IMG/VR virus record: IMGVR_UViG_3300027976_000007
Span: 1 to 64,000 of that record
Length of the DNA: 64,000 nt
DNA from: a virus
Reading direction: 5' to 3' (one strand)
The translations under genes were made by a program, and so were the position numbers. Under the pieces are notes generated by a model. The model was not told where the DNA came from and did not search any database. It was given only the letters and a program-made list of their open reading frames with translations. This document shows, one piece after another, positions 7,623 to 14,889 of the stretch. Numbering within the stretch: the first letter of the stretch is position 1; every line of letters begins with the position of its first letter.

Positions 7623-7754
7623 TCATGATTCTTTATAATCAAAGTTAAAGTTCAAGTTGGGTTTTTGTTTTGGTTTTTTGTTGGGGTTAATTTTCATAAA
7701 TCTCATCCATTCTTTAAGTTGGGTGAGATTCTGTTGAGGGCTGTTTTTGTTCAT
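7623..7754 (-). CDS. Small Asn/Lys/Pro-rich protein
   Basis: A 43-residue protein starting MNKNSPQQNLTQLKEWMRFM and ending in a low-complexity Asn-Lys-Pro tail. It follows the AT-hook gene after 3 nt. Function unknown. Confidence 0.45.
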   Translation of the reverse strand: MNKNSPQQNLTQLKEWMRFMKINPNKKPKQKPNLNFNFDYKES

Positions 7755-7757
7755 AAT

Positions 7758-8015
7758 TTAAAATTCTACATTAATTGGGTTTACTCTATCAGAGCATACT
7801 ATTCGTCTTTCTTTACCGTTGGAAATGGCACAAGTTGAATCCCCATCAAGGTAATAAACCAGATTCCATGTTCCTGGATGGTCTAAACACATTACAGTAT
7901 CTCCTTGTTTTAGATGGCTTTTTTTCTTAGGCCTACCTCTCTTCTTTTTTACCTTCGGTCCAACGGTTATTGGATTTTTCCTTGGTCTTCCTCGTTTACG
8001 TTTTACAGATTCCAT
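7758..8015 (-). CDS. AT-hook DNA-binding protein
   Basis: An 85-residue protein with two AT-hooks, KRGRPRK and KKRGRPKK (residues about 6-12 and 21-28), which bind the minor groove of AT-rich DNA. The C-terminal half has an SH3-like pattern (GDTVMCLDHPGTWNLVYYLD). Start set at MESVKRKRGRPRK; the longer frame reads out of the promoter. It could coat or regulate this AT-rich genome. Confidence 0.75.
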   Translation of the reverse strand: MESVKRKRGRPRKNPITVGPKVKKKRGRPKKKSHLKQGDTVMCLDHPGTWNLVYYLDGDSTCAISNGKERRIVCSDRVNPINVEF

Positions 8016-8032
8016 CCGTTCTTTCTTATACC

Positions 8033-8064
8033 TAAATATAACATCCTTTCCTTGGGGGGCCAAA
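8033..8064 (-). promoter_or_regulatory. Promoter, class 1
   Basis: TTTGG, 19 nt, TATATTTA, 18 nt upstream of the AT-hook start codon. The spacer has six G on the plus strand in place of the usual GGGGAGG. Confidence 0.8.
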
Positions 8065-8254
8065 CCTAGGTTATAATGGGAATAATACTAAATACTTTAG
8101 GATTAATTGAAAATAGTGAAGAACCTGGTCAAACCCTATTAAGGAGAATGCTCCTAAATTAGGTATAGGCCCCCAATATAACACCAACAAATATCAGACT
8201 ATTGACCCAATTGCCTTCTAACAATAATATTTGTTTTTGTTTTAAATTAAATTT

Positions 8255-8713
8255 TTATCTACAAAGGTGATCTGCAGCTCGGCATGCAACTAAAGTTTCT
8301 GGTTTTACATTACATTTATAACCATAACCTCTAGCCCATCCCAAAGACGAAGATACCAGTTTATTTGAAAAGTAAGCATCATCATCATTTAAATCAAAAT
8401 CTACCCAATCAACTTTCAAATTGTTATTTGAGATATGCATTGCTACCTCCATAGTTAATTCAGTTTCCTTCCATAAACGTGTATACTTATCCTTAATCTT
8501 CTTTTCTTTGATCTTGTGATAAATTACATGAACTCCTCTATTCCCATATCTATAACATACACAAACAACAAAGAAGGTATGTCTTCTATGGTTTTGAGAA
8601 TCGGTTCCGACATGGACCGTTACATAGGGATTTTGGGAGATCATCTTCTTAGTATAGGAAATCACATCAATAGGGACATTGGGGGCTCTCTCGTTTTTAA
8701 AAACCTTTTTCAT
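8255..8713 (-). CDS. RNase H-like protein (DUF458/YkuK type)
   Basis: A 152-residue protein. VTVHVGTDSQNH is the metal-binding first strand of the RNase H fold (Asp); later RLWKETE, WVDFDLN and a C-terminal AADHLC supply further acidic residues. The pattern fits the YkuK-like family, common in phages, whose substrate is not established. Start overlaps the small gene upstream. Confidence 0.75.
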   Translation of the reverse strand: MKKVFKNERAPNVPIDVISYTKKMISQNPYVTVHVGTDSQNHRRHTFFVVCVCYRYGNRGVHVIYHKIKEKKIKDKYTRLWKETELTMEVAMHISNNNLKVDWVDFDLNDDDAYFSNKLVSSSLGWARGYGYKCNVKPETLVACRAADHLCR

Positions 8714-8795
8714 TATGTTCTTTTATGATTTTAAAACTTCCATCTACTATTTTACATTGTGGGGGGGAGTGACTTACATATAATTTATTTTTCAT
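8697..8795 (-). CDS. Very small protein upstream of RNase H-like gene
   Basis: A 32-residue frame, MKNKLYVSHSPPQCKIVDG onward, overlapping the next gene start by 17 nt. It may be translated or serve as a leader; evidence is only the intact frame. Confidence 0.35.
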   Translation of the reverse strand: MKNKLYVSHSPPQCKIVDGSFKIIKEHNEKGF

Positions 8796-8811
8796 AGTTA
8801 CCTGAATCTTT

Positions 8812-8862
8812 TTAGGTATAGGGAAACTCTGTTATTTTCCGTTGCCCCGTTATTGTCATCAT
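8812..8862 (-). pseudogene. N-terminal fragment of the 21-residue-repeat family
   Basis: Encodes MMTITGQRKITEFPYT and then stops. It equals the family head (TIAEQLKITEFPF) with all repeats and the tail missing. It abuts the next full copy through the usual TGATG junction. Confidence 0.65.
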
Positions 8863-9173
8863 TCCTTGATTTTAAATTGTTTACCTAACATTTGAGCCAG
8901 TTCCCCCATTGTATATTCTGGAACGGATTTGGGACGGTTGTCTCTAATTTCTCCATTTGAATTTTCATAATAAGTTACATTATTATTCGAGTCATATTCT
9001 GTTTTTTCCCAAAACTTATCGGAATTTTCATGATAGGTTTCATTACCTTTTGGGTCAAATTCTTGTTTGTACCAATATTTATCTGAATCTTCAGAATAAA
9101 TTTTATTACCCTTTGAATTCCGTATTTCAAAAGGAAATTCAGTTATTTTTAACTGTTGTGCAATTGTCATCAT
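8859..9173 (-). CDS. 21-residue-repeat family protein (2 repeats)
   Basis: A 104-residue member. Its first two repeats match those of the copy at 4914-5291; the tail has diverged (MGELAQMLGKQFKIKE). Confidence 0.75.
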   Translation of the reverse strand: MMTIAQQLKITEFPFEIRNSKGNKIYSEDSDKYWYKQEFDPKGNETYHENSDKFWEKTEYDSNNNVTYYENSNGEIRDNRPKSVPEYTMGELAQMLGKQFKIKE

Positions 9174-9544
9174 TTCTTGATTTTAAATTCTTTACCTAAC
9201 ATCTTGGTCAGTTCTTCCATGGTGTATTCAGGAATTGATTTGGGACGGTTGTCTTCAATTATTCCATATGAATTTTCAAAATAGGTCATATTACCTCTTG
9301 AGTCAAATTCTCTTTTGACCCAATACTTATTTGAATCTTCATAATGGATTTCACAATTATTCAAGTCAAATTTTTGTTTGTACCAAAATTTCTTTGAATC
9401 TTCAGAATAGGTTAAATTATCCCTTGAATCAAATTCGTTTTTGATCCAATACTTATTTGAATTTTCAAAATAGATTTCATTACTTCTTGAATCCTTTATC
9501 CTAAAAGGGAATTCTGTTACTTTTAACTGTTCTGAAATTGTCAT
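9170..9544 (-). CDS. 21-residue-repeat family protein (3 repeats)
   Basis: A 124-residue member with three full repeats and a closing half repeat; head TISEQLKVTEFPF. Stop/start overlap of 4 nt with both neighbours. Confidence 0.75.
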   Translation of the reverse strand: MTISEQLKVTEFPFRIKDSRSNEIYFENSNKYWIKNEFDSRDNLTYSEDSKKFWYKQKFDLNNCEIHYEDSNKYWVKREFDSRGNMTYFENSYGIIEDNRPKSIPEYTMEELTKMLGKEFKIKK

Positions 9545-9987
9545 TGTTTCTTAATTTTAAATTCTTTACCTACTATCTTGGTCAACTCTTCCATTGTGTA
9601 CTCTGGAATGGATTTGGGGCGGTTGTCTCTAATTTCCCCCTTTGAATCTTCATAATAGGTTACACTACCTCTTGAGTTAAATTCTCTTTTCTCCCAATAT
9701 TTATTTGAAGTTTCAAAGTAGATTTCTTCATTGTTCTTCAAGTCAAATTCTCTTTTGACCCAAAAATTATTTGAATTTTCATAATAGATTTGATTATTAT
9801 TCGAGTCATATTCTTGTTTGTACCAAGACTTATTTGAATCTTCAAAATAGATTTTATTACCTTTCAAGTCAAATTCTTGTTTGTACCAAAATTTCTTTGA
9901 ATTTTCCCAATAGATTTTATTACCCTTACCGTCCTTTATGATAAAAGGAAACTCTGTTATATTTAACTGTTCTGCGATTGTCATCAT
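9541..9987 (-). CDS. 21-residue-repeat family protein (4 repeats)
   Basis: A 148-residue member with four Trp-centred repeats; one repeat carries an extra residue (LKNNEEIYFE). Shows that repeat number changes while head and tail are fixed. Confidence 0.75.
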   Translation of the reverse strand: MMTIAEQLNITEFPFIIKDGKGNKIYWENSKKFWYKQEFDLKGNKIYFEDSNKSWYKQEYDSNNNQIYYENSNNFWVKREFDLKNNEEIYFETSNKYWEKREFNSRGSVTYYEDSKGEIRDNRPKSIPEYTMEELTKIVGKEFKIKKQ

Positions 9988-10487
9988 TTCTTGATTTTAA
10001 ATTCTTTACCTAACATTTGGGTTAGTTCTTCCATTGTGTACTCTGGGGTTGATTTAGGGCGATTGTCTATAATCAATTTATCTGAATTTTCAAAATATAT
10101 TTCCTTACTATTCAAGTCAAATTCTTTTTTATACCAACAACCATTTGAAGTTTCATAATATATCACATTACTATTCAAGTCAAATTCTTTTTTATACCAA
10201 CATTCATCTGAATCTTCATAAAATGTTACCCTATTATTCAAGTCAAATTCTTGTTTGTACCAAAATTTCTCGGAATTTTCATAATAGGTTAAATTATTAT
10301 TCGAGTCATATTCTCTTTTGGACCAAAAATTATTTGGATCTTCATAATAGGTTACACTACCTCTTGAGTTAAATTCTCTTTTCTCCCAATATTTATTTGA
10401 ATTTTCATAATATGTTTGGTTGCCTCTTGAATCCTTTATCCTAAAAGGGAATTCGGTCATCTTCAGTTGCTCTGCTATTGTCATCAT
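9984..10487 (-). CDS. 21-residue-repeat family protein (5 repeats)
   Basis: A 167-residue protein, the longest simple member, with five Trp-centred repeats. Repeats 4 and 5 (ECWYKKEFDLNSNVIYYE) are near-duplicates, the footprint of a recent in-frame repeat gain. Confidence 0.75.
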   Translation of the reverse strand: MMTIAEQLKMTEFPFRIKDSRGNQTYYENSNKYWEKREFNSRGSVTYYEDPNNFWSKREYDSNNNLTYYENSEKFWYKQEFDLNNRVTFYEDSDECWYKKEFDLNSNVIYYETSNGCWYKKEFDLNSKEIYFENSDKLIIDNRPKSTPEYTMEELTQMLGKEFKIKK

Positions 10488-10861
10488 TTCTTAACTTTAA
10501 ATTCTTTACCTAACATTTGGGTTAACTCCTCCATCGTGTATTCAGGAATTGATTTGGGGCGGTCGTCTCTAATTGTTCCATTTGAATCTTCAAAATATAT
10601 TTCATTGTCATTCGAGTCAAATTCTCTTTTGTACCAAAACTTATTTGAATCTTCATAATAGGTTTCATTGTCATTCGAGTCATATTCTGTTTTTTCCCAA
10701 AACTTATCGGAATTTTCATGATAGGTTTCATTACCTTTTGGGTCAAATTCTTGTTTGTACCAAAATTTCTTTGAATTTTCCCAATAGATTTTATTACCCT
10801 TACCGTCCTTTATGATAAAAGGAAACTCTGTTATATTTAACTGTTCTGCGATTGTCATCAT
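10484..10861 (-). CDS. 21-residue-repeat family protein (3 repeats)
   Basis: A 125-residue member that looks mosaic: its head matches the copy at 9541, its middle the copy at 4914/8859, and its end (SNGTIRDDRPKSIPEY) the copy at 4914. Confidence 0.75.
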   Translation of the reverse strand: MMTIAEQLNITEFPFIIKDGKGNKIYWENSKKFWYKQEFDPKGNETYHENSDKFWEKTEYDSNDNETYYEDSNKFWYKREFDSNDNEIYFEDSNGTIRDDRPKSIPEYTMEELTQMLGKEFKVKK

Positions 10862-10923
10862 TTCTTGATTTTAAATTCTTTACCTAACATTTGGGTTAAC
10901 TCTTCTATTGTATATTCTAACAT
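10858..10923 (-). pseudogene. C-terminal fragment of the 21-residue-repeat family
   Basis: Encodes MLEYTIEELTQMLGKEFKIKK, the family tail only, like the fragment at 2992. Both C-terminal fragments are the first element of their block in transcription order or adjoin it, as if left by unequal recombination. Confidence 0.7.
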
Positions 10924-10943
10924 ATGAGTTGATTGTAGTTCAA

Positions 10944-11162
10944 TTATCTTTCTAAAATTACAAAATCACCGAAGTATTCATCGAAAACCTTTATGAGTTC
11001 TTCATAGTCACCTTTCATCATCTCTCTCACAACATCATTCCCATCTATCCTCATCTGTCTTGCATATTCTTTAGCAATCCCCATCAAAACGAAAGCATTC
11101 CCTTCGGGTCCTGTCAAGTCAATAATTCTCTTACCTTTTGCTTTATTTTTTTTCCTTATCAT
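10944..11162 (-). CDS. Conserved phage protein
   Basis: A 72-residue protein started at MIRKKNKAKGKRIIDL. The block IDLTGPEGNAFVLMGIA followed by FDEYFGDFVILE is one I recognise from many large phages; function unknown. The longer frame overlaps the upstream gene and was not used. Confidence 0.7.
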   Translation of the reverse strand: MIRKKNKAKGKRIIDLTGPEGNAFVLMGIAKEYARQMRIDGNDVVREMMKGDYEELIKVFDEYFGDFVILER

Positions 11163-11166
11163 TTCC

Positions 11167-11379
11167 TTAATTTTTGAAATTCCTAATGTATGACTTAACC
11201 TCATAGATTATCTCAGGAGAAATTTCTACTTTAGGGCTTTCTGTTTTCTTAGGGAGGATTGTGTACTCTGGGGTTGATTTAGGGCGATTGTCTATAATCA
11301 ATTTAAGGGAATTTAATATCTTAATATTCCTATCCATCATCCTGAAAAGATCCTCTAAATTATAGTCTTTATTTCTCAT
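11167..11379 (-). CDS. Chimeric small protein carrying a piece of the repeat-family tail
   Basis: A 70-residue protein. Residues about 26-40 (LKLIIDNRPKSTPEYT) copy the junction between repeats and tail of the amplified family, most like the copy at 9984, while both ends are unrelated. It documents recombination of family segments into another gene. First gene after the promoter at 11396. Confidence 0.6.
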   Translation of the reverse strand: MRNKDYNLEDLFRMMDRNIKILNSLKLIIDNRPKSTPEYTILPKKTESPKVEISPEIIYEVKSYIRNFKN

Positions 11380-11395
11380 GTCTGTTAATTATATC

Positions 11396-11427
11396 TAAAT
11401 ATAACATCAAATTTTGGGGGAGCCAAA
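11396..11427 (-). promoter_or_regulatory. Promoter, class 1
   Basis: TTTGG, 19 nt, TATATTTA. Heads the 8.8-11.4 kb repeat-family block. About 130 nt of sequence upstream (11428-11561) holds no gene. Confidence 0.8.
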
Positions 11428-11561
11428 TCCGTTTTTAAATATATGGTAAATATGTGGCCTTTTAACGTAAGATTATAAGGTTATAACCACTACTTATAGA
11501 TTTTTAATACCCTATACGTTGATGGTGGGGTAATGGTTTAAATCGAAGGTAGGTGGGAAAA

Positions 11562-11897
11562 TTATTTCAATTTGTTTAAATATTGTTGGGTAGTTTTAAT
11601 TTCACCTTCATATTCTGTAAAATATATTATGAAATCGGCTTCTAATTGAATATCACAGAGATAAGCTTTGGTTTTCCTACTATAAACGTTTTCTCTATCC
11701 CAATACCAAAATCCTGGGTAGAATCTTGCTTTAATTGAATTGTTAGTAGATTTAACTATTATGTTTGCTTTATATTTCTCATTAGTGAAAAAGATTTTAA
11801 TATCAGCTTCATGGGTAGAAGGGGTGAAGGATATTATTTGGGTTTTAAGAGAAACAGAAATGAAAACAAATAGAAATAGAAATAAACTTTTCATCAT
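11562..11897 (-). CDS. Secreted protein, DUF6150-like
   Basis: A 111-residue protein with an N-terminal signal sequence (hydrophobic residues 4-17). The repeated Ala-Asp/Ala-Asn-strand pattern (EADIKIFFTNEKYKANIIV) resembles the DUF6150 type of short repeat protein in Bacteroidota. Likely exported; overlaps the upstream stop by 4 nt. Confidence 0.55.
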   Translation of the reverse strand: MMKSLFLFLFVFISVSLKTQIISFTPSTHEADIKIFFTNEKYKANIIVKSTNNSIKARFYPGFWYWDRENVYSRKTKAYLCDIQLEADFIIYFTEYEGEIKTTQQYLNKLK

Positions 11898-12295
11898 ACT
11901 ATTGGAGGATAGATAAATTTAAGTAGAGGGAATATTATTTTCTCCCACACCCATCCTAGAGAAATTATAATGGTTAGGATAACCGCTATTATTTCGAATT
12001 TGGATAGCTTCATACTCCATCTTTCCTTTTCATCTTCTTTTTTCCCTTTCTCTATAACTTGAATCTCAGACTTAACCTTAATTGTTGTAGCTTGTTCATC
12101 CATAAAATGTTTTACCATATCCCTAAAAGCATTAGATTCCTCAATTAACTTATCTAATTTTTCTTTGCTAGCTTTATGTTTGATGTCTTCTTTTAAGCTC
12201 ATAAGGTCTTTATCAACAAACCTAAGGTGAGTCAATACTTTAATGACCAAATCTCTAGTACCGTTGGTACTTTGGTCGTTGAAATCTTCATTCAT
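11894..12295 (-). CDS. Coiled-coil protein with C-terminal membrane anchor
   Basis: A 133-residue protein: a long charged helix (about 25-95) and one TM segment at about 103-124 (IIAVILTIIISLGWVWEKII). Topology suggests a tail-anchored protein. Overlaps both neighbours by 4 nt. Confidence 0.6.
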   Translation of the reverse strand: MNEDFNDQSTNGTRDLVIKVLTHLRFVDKDLMSLKEDIKHKASKEKLDKLIEESNAFRDMVKHFMDEQATTIKVKSEIQVIEKGKKEDEKERWSMKLSKFEIIAVILTIIISLGWVWEKIIFPLLKFIYPPIV

Positions 12296-13191
12296 ATCAG
12301 ATTTTTATATTTTGCTTTAAATTCTTTGTATTTCTCTTCTGTTGAAGGTGTATTATTACATATCCAATACTCCCCACCTATACTAGTACTTGATCTCTCC
12401 CAATCTACATAGAAATAATCTCCAGTGTGTTTTTTATCTTCGTTAAATATTTTATATTTTGTTATAACATTGTCTTTGGAAGAATCAGATTCCCAAAATT
12501 TGAGTATAAAGGTTTTTTCTCTGTCGGCAATCATATCCATGAAAGGAGTAGAATCAAAGGTTGCCGCGTCGAGTTTGGTCATTTCCAACCATAAAGGGGA
12601 ATAGTATTTAAAAAATCCATCAAATGTTAGGATACAATTTAGCCTATACGGTGAGAAGAAGAGATCCGTTAATAGTTGCTCTTTTAAAGCAAAATCATAA
12701 GCCATTATCTCCAGATTATCATATATGATATCAATTCTTTGTTCGGGGGTTATGTCCTCTCTTTCTTTATATTCTGCTGACCATCCATCCTGACCTAAAG
12801 CGGGACACCATACTAAAACAATCCCTTCGTTATCCAAGAATAAGGCTTTATGGATAACTCCTTTAGGTATTTTTAAACAATCACCTGCTTTCAATAAAAT
12901 CTTTTTGGTTGTAATTACTTGAAAACGTCCATCCTCTAATTCTTGCACTTCACCTAGAAAATACACGACATTTCCTACGGCGGTCACGCTTTCAGAGAAA
13001 TCATGATAATGCCAGTCAAAAAGTTCTCCATCCACACCTTTGTAGATAGCTAGAGTTGCTATCTTACCTCCAATATCAAAAATTCCCTTTAATTTTGAAC
13101 CTTTTGAATTAAAGATTTGCCATTTATCGGTTATTTTGAAGTTTTTAACATTTTGAATGGGTTCTTTTAAAATCTTCTTTTCAATTTCCAT
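12292..13191 (-). CDS. Cupin-PAS fusion protein
   Basis: A 299-residue protein. The first half is a cupin barrel: FDWHYHDFSE gives the HxH...E motif and LKAGDCLKIPKGVIHK the second motif with its metal-binding His. The second half resembles a PAS fold (NCILTFDGFFKYYSPLWLEM, then FMDMIADREKTF). Cupins bind small ligands through a metal; PAS domains sense. The pairing suggests a sensor or a virulence factor altering host signalling, but no output domain is present. Confidence 0.55.
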   Translation of the reverse strand: MEIEKKILKEPIQNVKNFKITDKWQIFNSKGSKLKGIFDIGGKIATLAIYKGVDGELFDWHYHDFSESVTAVGNVVYFLGEVQELEDGRFQVITTKKILLKAGDCLKIPKGVIHKALFLDNEGIVLVWCPALGQDGWSAEYKEREDITPEQRIDIIYDNLEIMAYDFALKEQLLTDLFFSPYRLNCILTFDGFFKYYSPLWLEMTKLDAATFDSTPFMDMIADREKTFILKFWESDSSKDNVITKYKIFNEDKKHTGDYFYVDWERSSTSIGGEYWICNNTPSTEEKYKEFKAKYKNLI

Positions 13192-13248
13192 TTATACATT
13201 TTGTTATAAATATATAGAAAAGTGTCAATATTGTACTTAATTTTAATG

Positions 13249-13321
13249 AGCCTCCCCCCAGAATCGAACTGGATTCTCCAACTTACCGAGTTGGACATCA
13301 TCCAATAAATGTTTAGGAGAC
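13249..13321 (-). tRNA. tRNA-Thr (anticodon GGT), unusual
   Basis: Acceptor GTCTCCT/GGGAGGC, T arm with TTCGATT, D arm ACAT/ATGT. The anticodon stem CCAAC/GTTGG encloses TCGGTAA, giving GGT but with C instead of T at position 33. No CCA is encoded. Confidence 0.6.
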
Positions 13322-13329
13322 TTAATTGG

Positions 13330-13415
13330 AGGAAGACAAAGGTATCGAACCTTACTCCTTATGGGGAGCGTGTTGTTTAGCAAACAAACCCCATCACCAT
13401 TTGGGATTATCTTCC
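13330..13415 (-). tRNA. tRNA-Ser (GCT)
   Basis: Acceptor GGAAGAT/GTCTTCC, loop TTGCTAA, a long variable arm (CTCC/GGAG) as expected for Ser, and T loop TTCGATA. Confidence 0.85.
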
Positions 13416-13426
13416 TTTTTTATTAG

Positions 13427-13508
13427 TCGGCAGAGAGGGATTTGAACCCACATTTTCAACATACCAATTACAGTTCTCCATCTTATCAGGATGGGCTGGT
13501 ACCTGCCG
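13427..13508 (-). tRNA. Atypical tRNA-Ile-like (GAT)
   Basis: Good acceptor (CGGCAGG/TCTGCCG), T arm (TTCAAAT) and anticodon arm CCATC-CTGATAA-GATGG. The D arm is missing: only 7 nt separate acceptor and anticodon stem. About 26 nt lie between anticodon and T arms and hold a D-loop-like TAATTGGTA. Same plan as 13995 and 14167. Confidence 0.5.
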
Positions 13509-13517
13509 TTTATTTTA

Positions 13518-13585
13518 GCCCGTATACTGAAATCGAATCAGTCTAGCCACCGTTATGAGCAGCAACCCTTCCCAGAAGATACGGG
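13518..13585 (-). tRNA. tRNA-Met-type (CAT)
   Basis: Acceptor CCCGTAT/ATACGGG and T arm ACTGA/TCAGT are perfect; loop CTCATAA is the universal Met/Ile2 loop. The anticodon stem has several G-T pairs and the D loop is short. Could be elongator Met, initiator, or Ile2. Confidence 0.75.
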
Positions 13586-13905
13586 TGGTCCAACTTTAGA
13601 ATTTTAGGGTTTCTCGGTATGTGACTCCTTAACCTTTGTACCTCTTCCATTATTACTAAAATGAAAGCCATATTATTAAATGTGATGAATTTTTCTTTAT
13701 TCCAATACTTCTCATGTATACTAAAAGCTCTGGGTGGATGCATTCAAAATGTTATAACATTTCTTTATCTATTAACCAACAATTTTTTACATTTAATTTA
13801 TATAATATTAAACTGTTATTAGTTTTCTCTTTCTAACATCGGCTGTTTAGCTTGGGTTAAGACTTAAGTCTTTTATAGCCCCAACGATTAACAATTTAAA
13901 ATCAG
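13586..13905. other. Gene-free stretch inside the tRNA array
   Basis: No tRNA is recognised. A 66-codon minus frame (13543-13743) overlaps the Met tRNA and has no recognisable content. Near 13852-13885 there is a nested hairpin: TTGGG...CCCAA enclosing the 14-bp palindrome AAGACTTAAGTCTT. Confidence 0.5.
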
Positions 13906-13992
13906 TAGCGGGAGAGGGAATTGAACCCAGCGCACCTTTTGGTTCTTAGCTTATGAGACTAAGGAGGCATACCAACAGCCTTCATTCCCGCT
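13906..13992 (-). tRNA. tRNA with CAT anticodon and long variable arm
   Basis: Acceptor AGCGGGA/TCCCGCT, D arm AGGC/GCCT with GG, loop CTCATAA. The variable region is 14 nt with a hairpin ACC-AAAA-GGT, a feature of Ser/Leu/Tyr tRNAs and unexpected for Met or Ile2. T stem is weak. Confidence 0.6.
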
Positions 13993-13994
13993 AG

Positions 13995-14075
13995 TAGTCT
14001 AGATGGGATTCGAACCCACGTTTTCAATGTACCGCTACGGATATCCAAGATATAAGCTTGGTTCGATACTAGACT
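13995..14075 (-). tRNA. Atypical tRNA-Ile-like (TAT)
   Basis: Acceptor AGTCTAG/CTAGACT, anticodon arm CCAAG-CTTATAT-CTTGG and T arm are sound. No D arm (7-nt linker). A 25-nt region between anticodon and T arms carries CCGTAGCGGTA and ends TTGAAAAC, shared with 13427 and 14167. Confidence 0.5.
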
Positions 14076-14085
14076 ATTTATGTTG

Positions 14086-14158
14086 TGGAGCCACCGACAC
14101 ACGATATCGGATCCGATGATTGCAAATCATCAATTTTAACCACTTAAACTATGGCCCC
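14086..14158 (-). tRNA. tRNA-Ala (TGC)
   Basis: Acceptor GGGGCCA/TGGCTCC, anticodon arm GATGA-TTTGCAA-TCATC. The T loop is ATCGTGT instead of the usual TTCGANT. Confidence 0.8.
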
Positions 14159-14166
14159 TTTTGTTG

Positions 14167-14246
14167 AGGGGATGGTGGGATTCGAACCCACATTTTCAAC
14201 TCCAATTACGATTAGTAGTTTCGAAGACTACCTCGATTACATTCCC
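14167..14246 (-). tRNA. Atypical tRNA-Arg-like (TCG)
   Basis: Acceptor (one A-C mismatch), T arm GTGGG/CCCAC perfect, anticodon arm GTAGT-CTTCGAA-ACTAC. The D arm is absent (8-nt linker) and TAATTGGA sits in a 23-nt region between anticodon and T arms. Confidence 0.5.
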
Positions 14247-14255
14247 TTTTTTGTT

Positions 14256-14564
14256 TTATTTAAAAGTTTTAGAATATTCTTTAATTGTATCTAAAACTGT
14301 TTCATCTTTAGCAACTAATTGTGCTAGCCTTTTTATTACCTCTTTCATTTGCCCAAAATTGGCTTGACTGTTACCTATATCCTCCTCACATAAACTTTGA
14401 GCTAGAGGATTTATTTTTTCATTGTAATTAAACTTATCCATTCCTTTGCTATTTTTATTAACAATTGTTCTGTTTTTATATTGGAGGTATTCATATTTTA
14501 TTAAATTAAATAGTATATATAATACTACAACTACAATACTGCACAAAGCTAATACTTTCTCCAT
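14256..14564 (-). CDS. Membrane-anchored protein inside the tRNA array
   Basis: A 102-residue protein with one N-terminal TM segment (residues about 4-23) and a soluble helical C-terminus. The only protein gene between tRNA genes. Function unknown. Confidence 0.6.
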   Translation of the reverse strand: MEKVLALCSIVVVVLYILFNLIKYEYLQYKNRTIVNKNSKGMDKFNYNEKINPLAQSLCEEDIGNSQANFGQMKEVIKRLAQLVAKDETVLDTIKEYSKTFK

Positions 14565-14578
14565 ATATTTAAATTTTG

Positions 14579-14651
14579 TACCCCTAACAGGACTCGAACC
14601 TATACTAAAACTTTAGAAAAGTCTTGTGCTAATCCGTTACACTATAAGGGC
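14579..14651 (-). tRNA. tRNA-Arg (TCT)
   Basis: Canonical fold: acceptor GCCCTTA/TAGGGGT, D arm GTGT/GCAC, loop TTTCTAA, T loop TTCGAGT. Confidence 0.85.
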
Positions 14652-14663
14652 ATTTTAGTTTTG

Positions 14664-14737
14664 CTGTCCCCCCAGGGATCGAACCTGGAAACTCTACATT
14701 CAAAATGTAGCGGCTTTTCCTGTTTGCCTAGAGGACA
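14664..14737 (-). tRNA. tRNA-Gln (TTG)
   Basis: Acceptor TGTCCTC/GGGGACA, anticodon arm CTACA-TTTTGAA-TGTAG, T arm CCAGG/CCTGG. Canonical. Confidence 0.9.
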
Positions 14738-14749
14738 TTATATTAATTT

Positions 14750-14825
14750 GAGCGAGTAGACGGGATTGAACCTACTCTATTCCTGGTTGGAAGCCAAGTG
14801 CACCACCTCTTATGCGTTACTCGCT
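14750..14825 (-). tRNA. tRNA-Gly (TCC)
   Basis: Acceptor AGCGAGT/ACTCGCT perfect, loop CTTCCAA. T stem has mismatches. Its 5' end supplies the stop codon of an HNH gene remnant. Confidence 0.8.
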
Positions 14826-14889
14826 TGTATTTTCATTGTAATGATGTTTCCTATGACAATTAGAACATAAAACAATGCATTTATTTTTG
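14817..14889 (-). pseudogene. HNH endonuclease C-terminal remnant
   Basis: The spacer between tRNA-Leu and tRNA-Gly encodes KCIVLCSNCHRKHHYNENTSE and a stop. Cys-x-x-Cys-His-Arg-x-x-His is the typical C-terminal zinc/HNH motif of phage homing endonucleases. The rest of the gene is gone. Confidence 0.6.

Noticed and set aside
8078-8164. 28-codon plus-strand frame in the spacer after the promoter at 8033
   Set aside because: The only plus-strand candidate; too short, no promoter in that direction, no recognisable content.
10522-10746. Minus-strand 74-codon frame rich in Met, Lys and Ile
   Set aside because: Alternate frame of the repeat gene at 10484.
13206-13214. TATAAATA-like sites read as T4 late promoters
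   Set aside because: On the coding strand they read TATATTTA, and where a TTTGG lies 19 nt away they fit the Bacteroidota promoter; isolated ones in this AT-rich DNA are not informative.
13543-13743. 66-codon minus frame next to tRNA-Met
   Set aside because: Its end overlaps the tRNA and no family or start context supports it.
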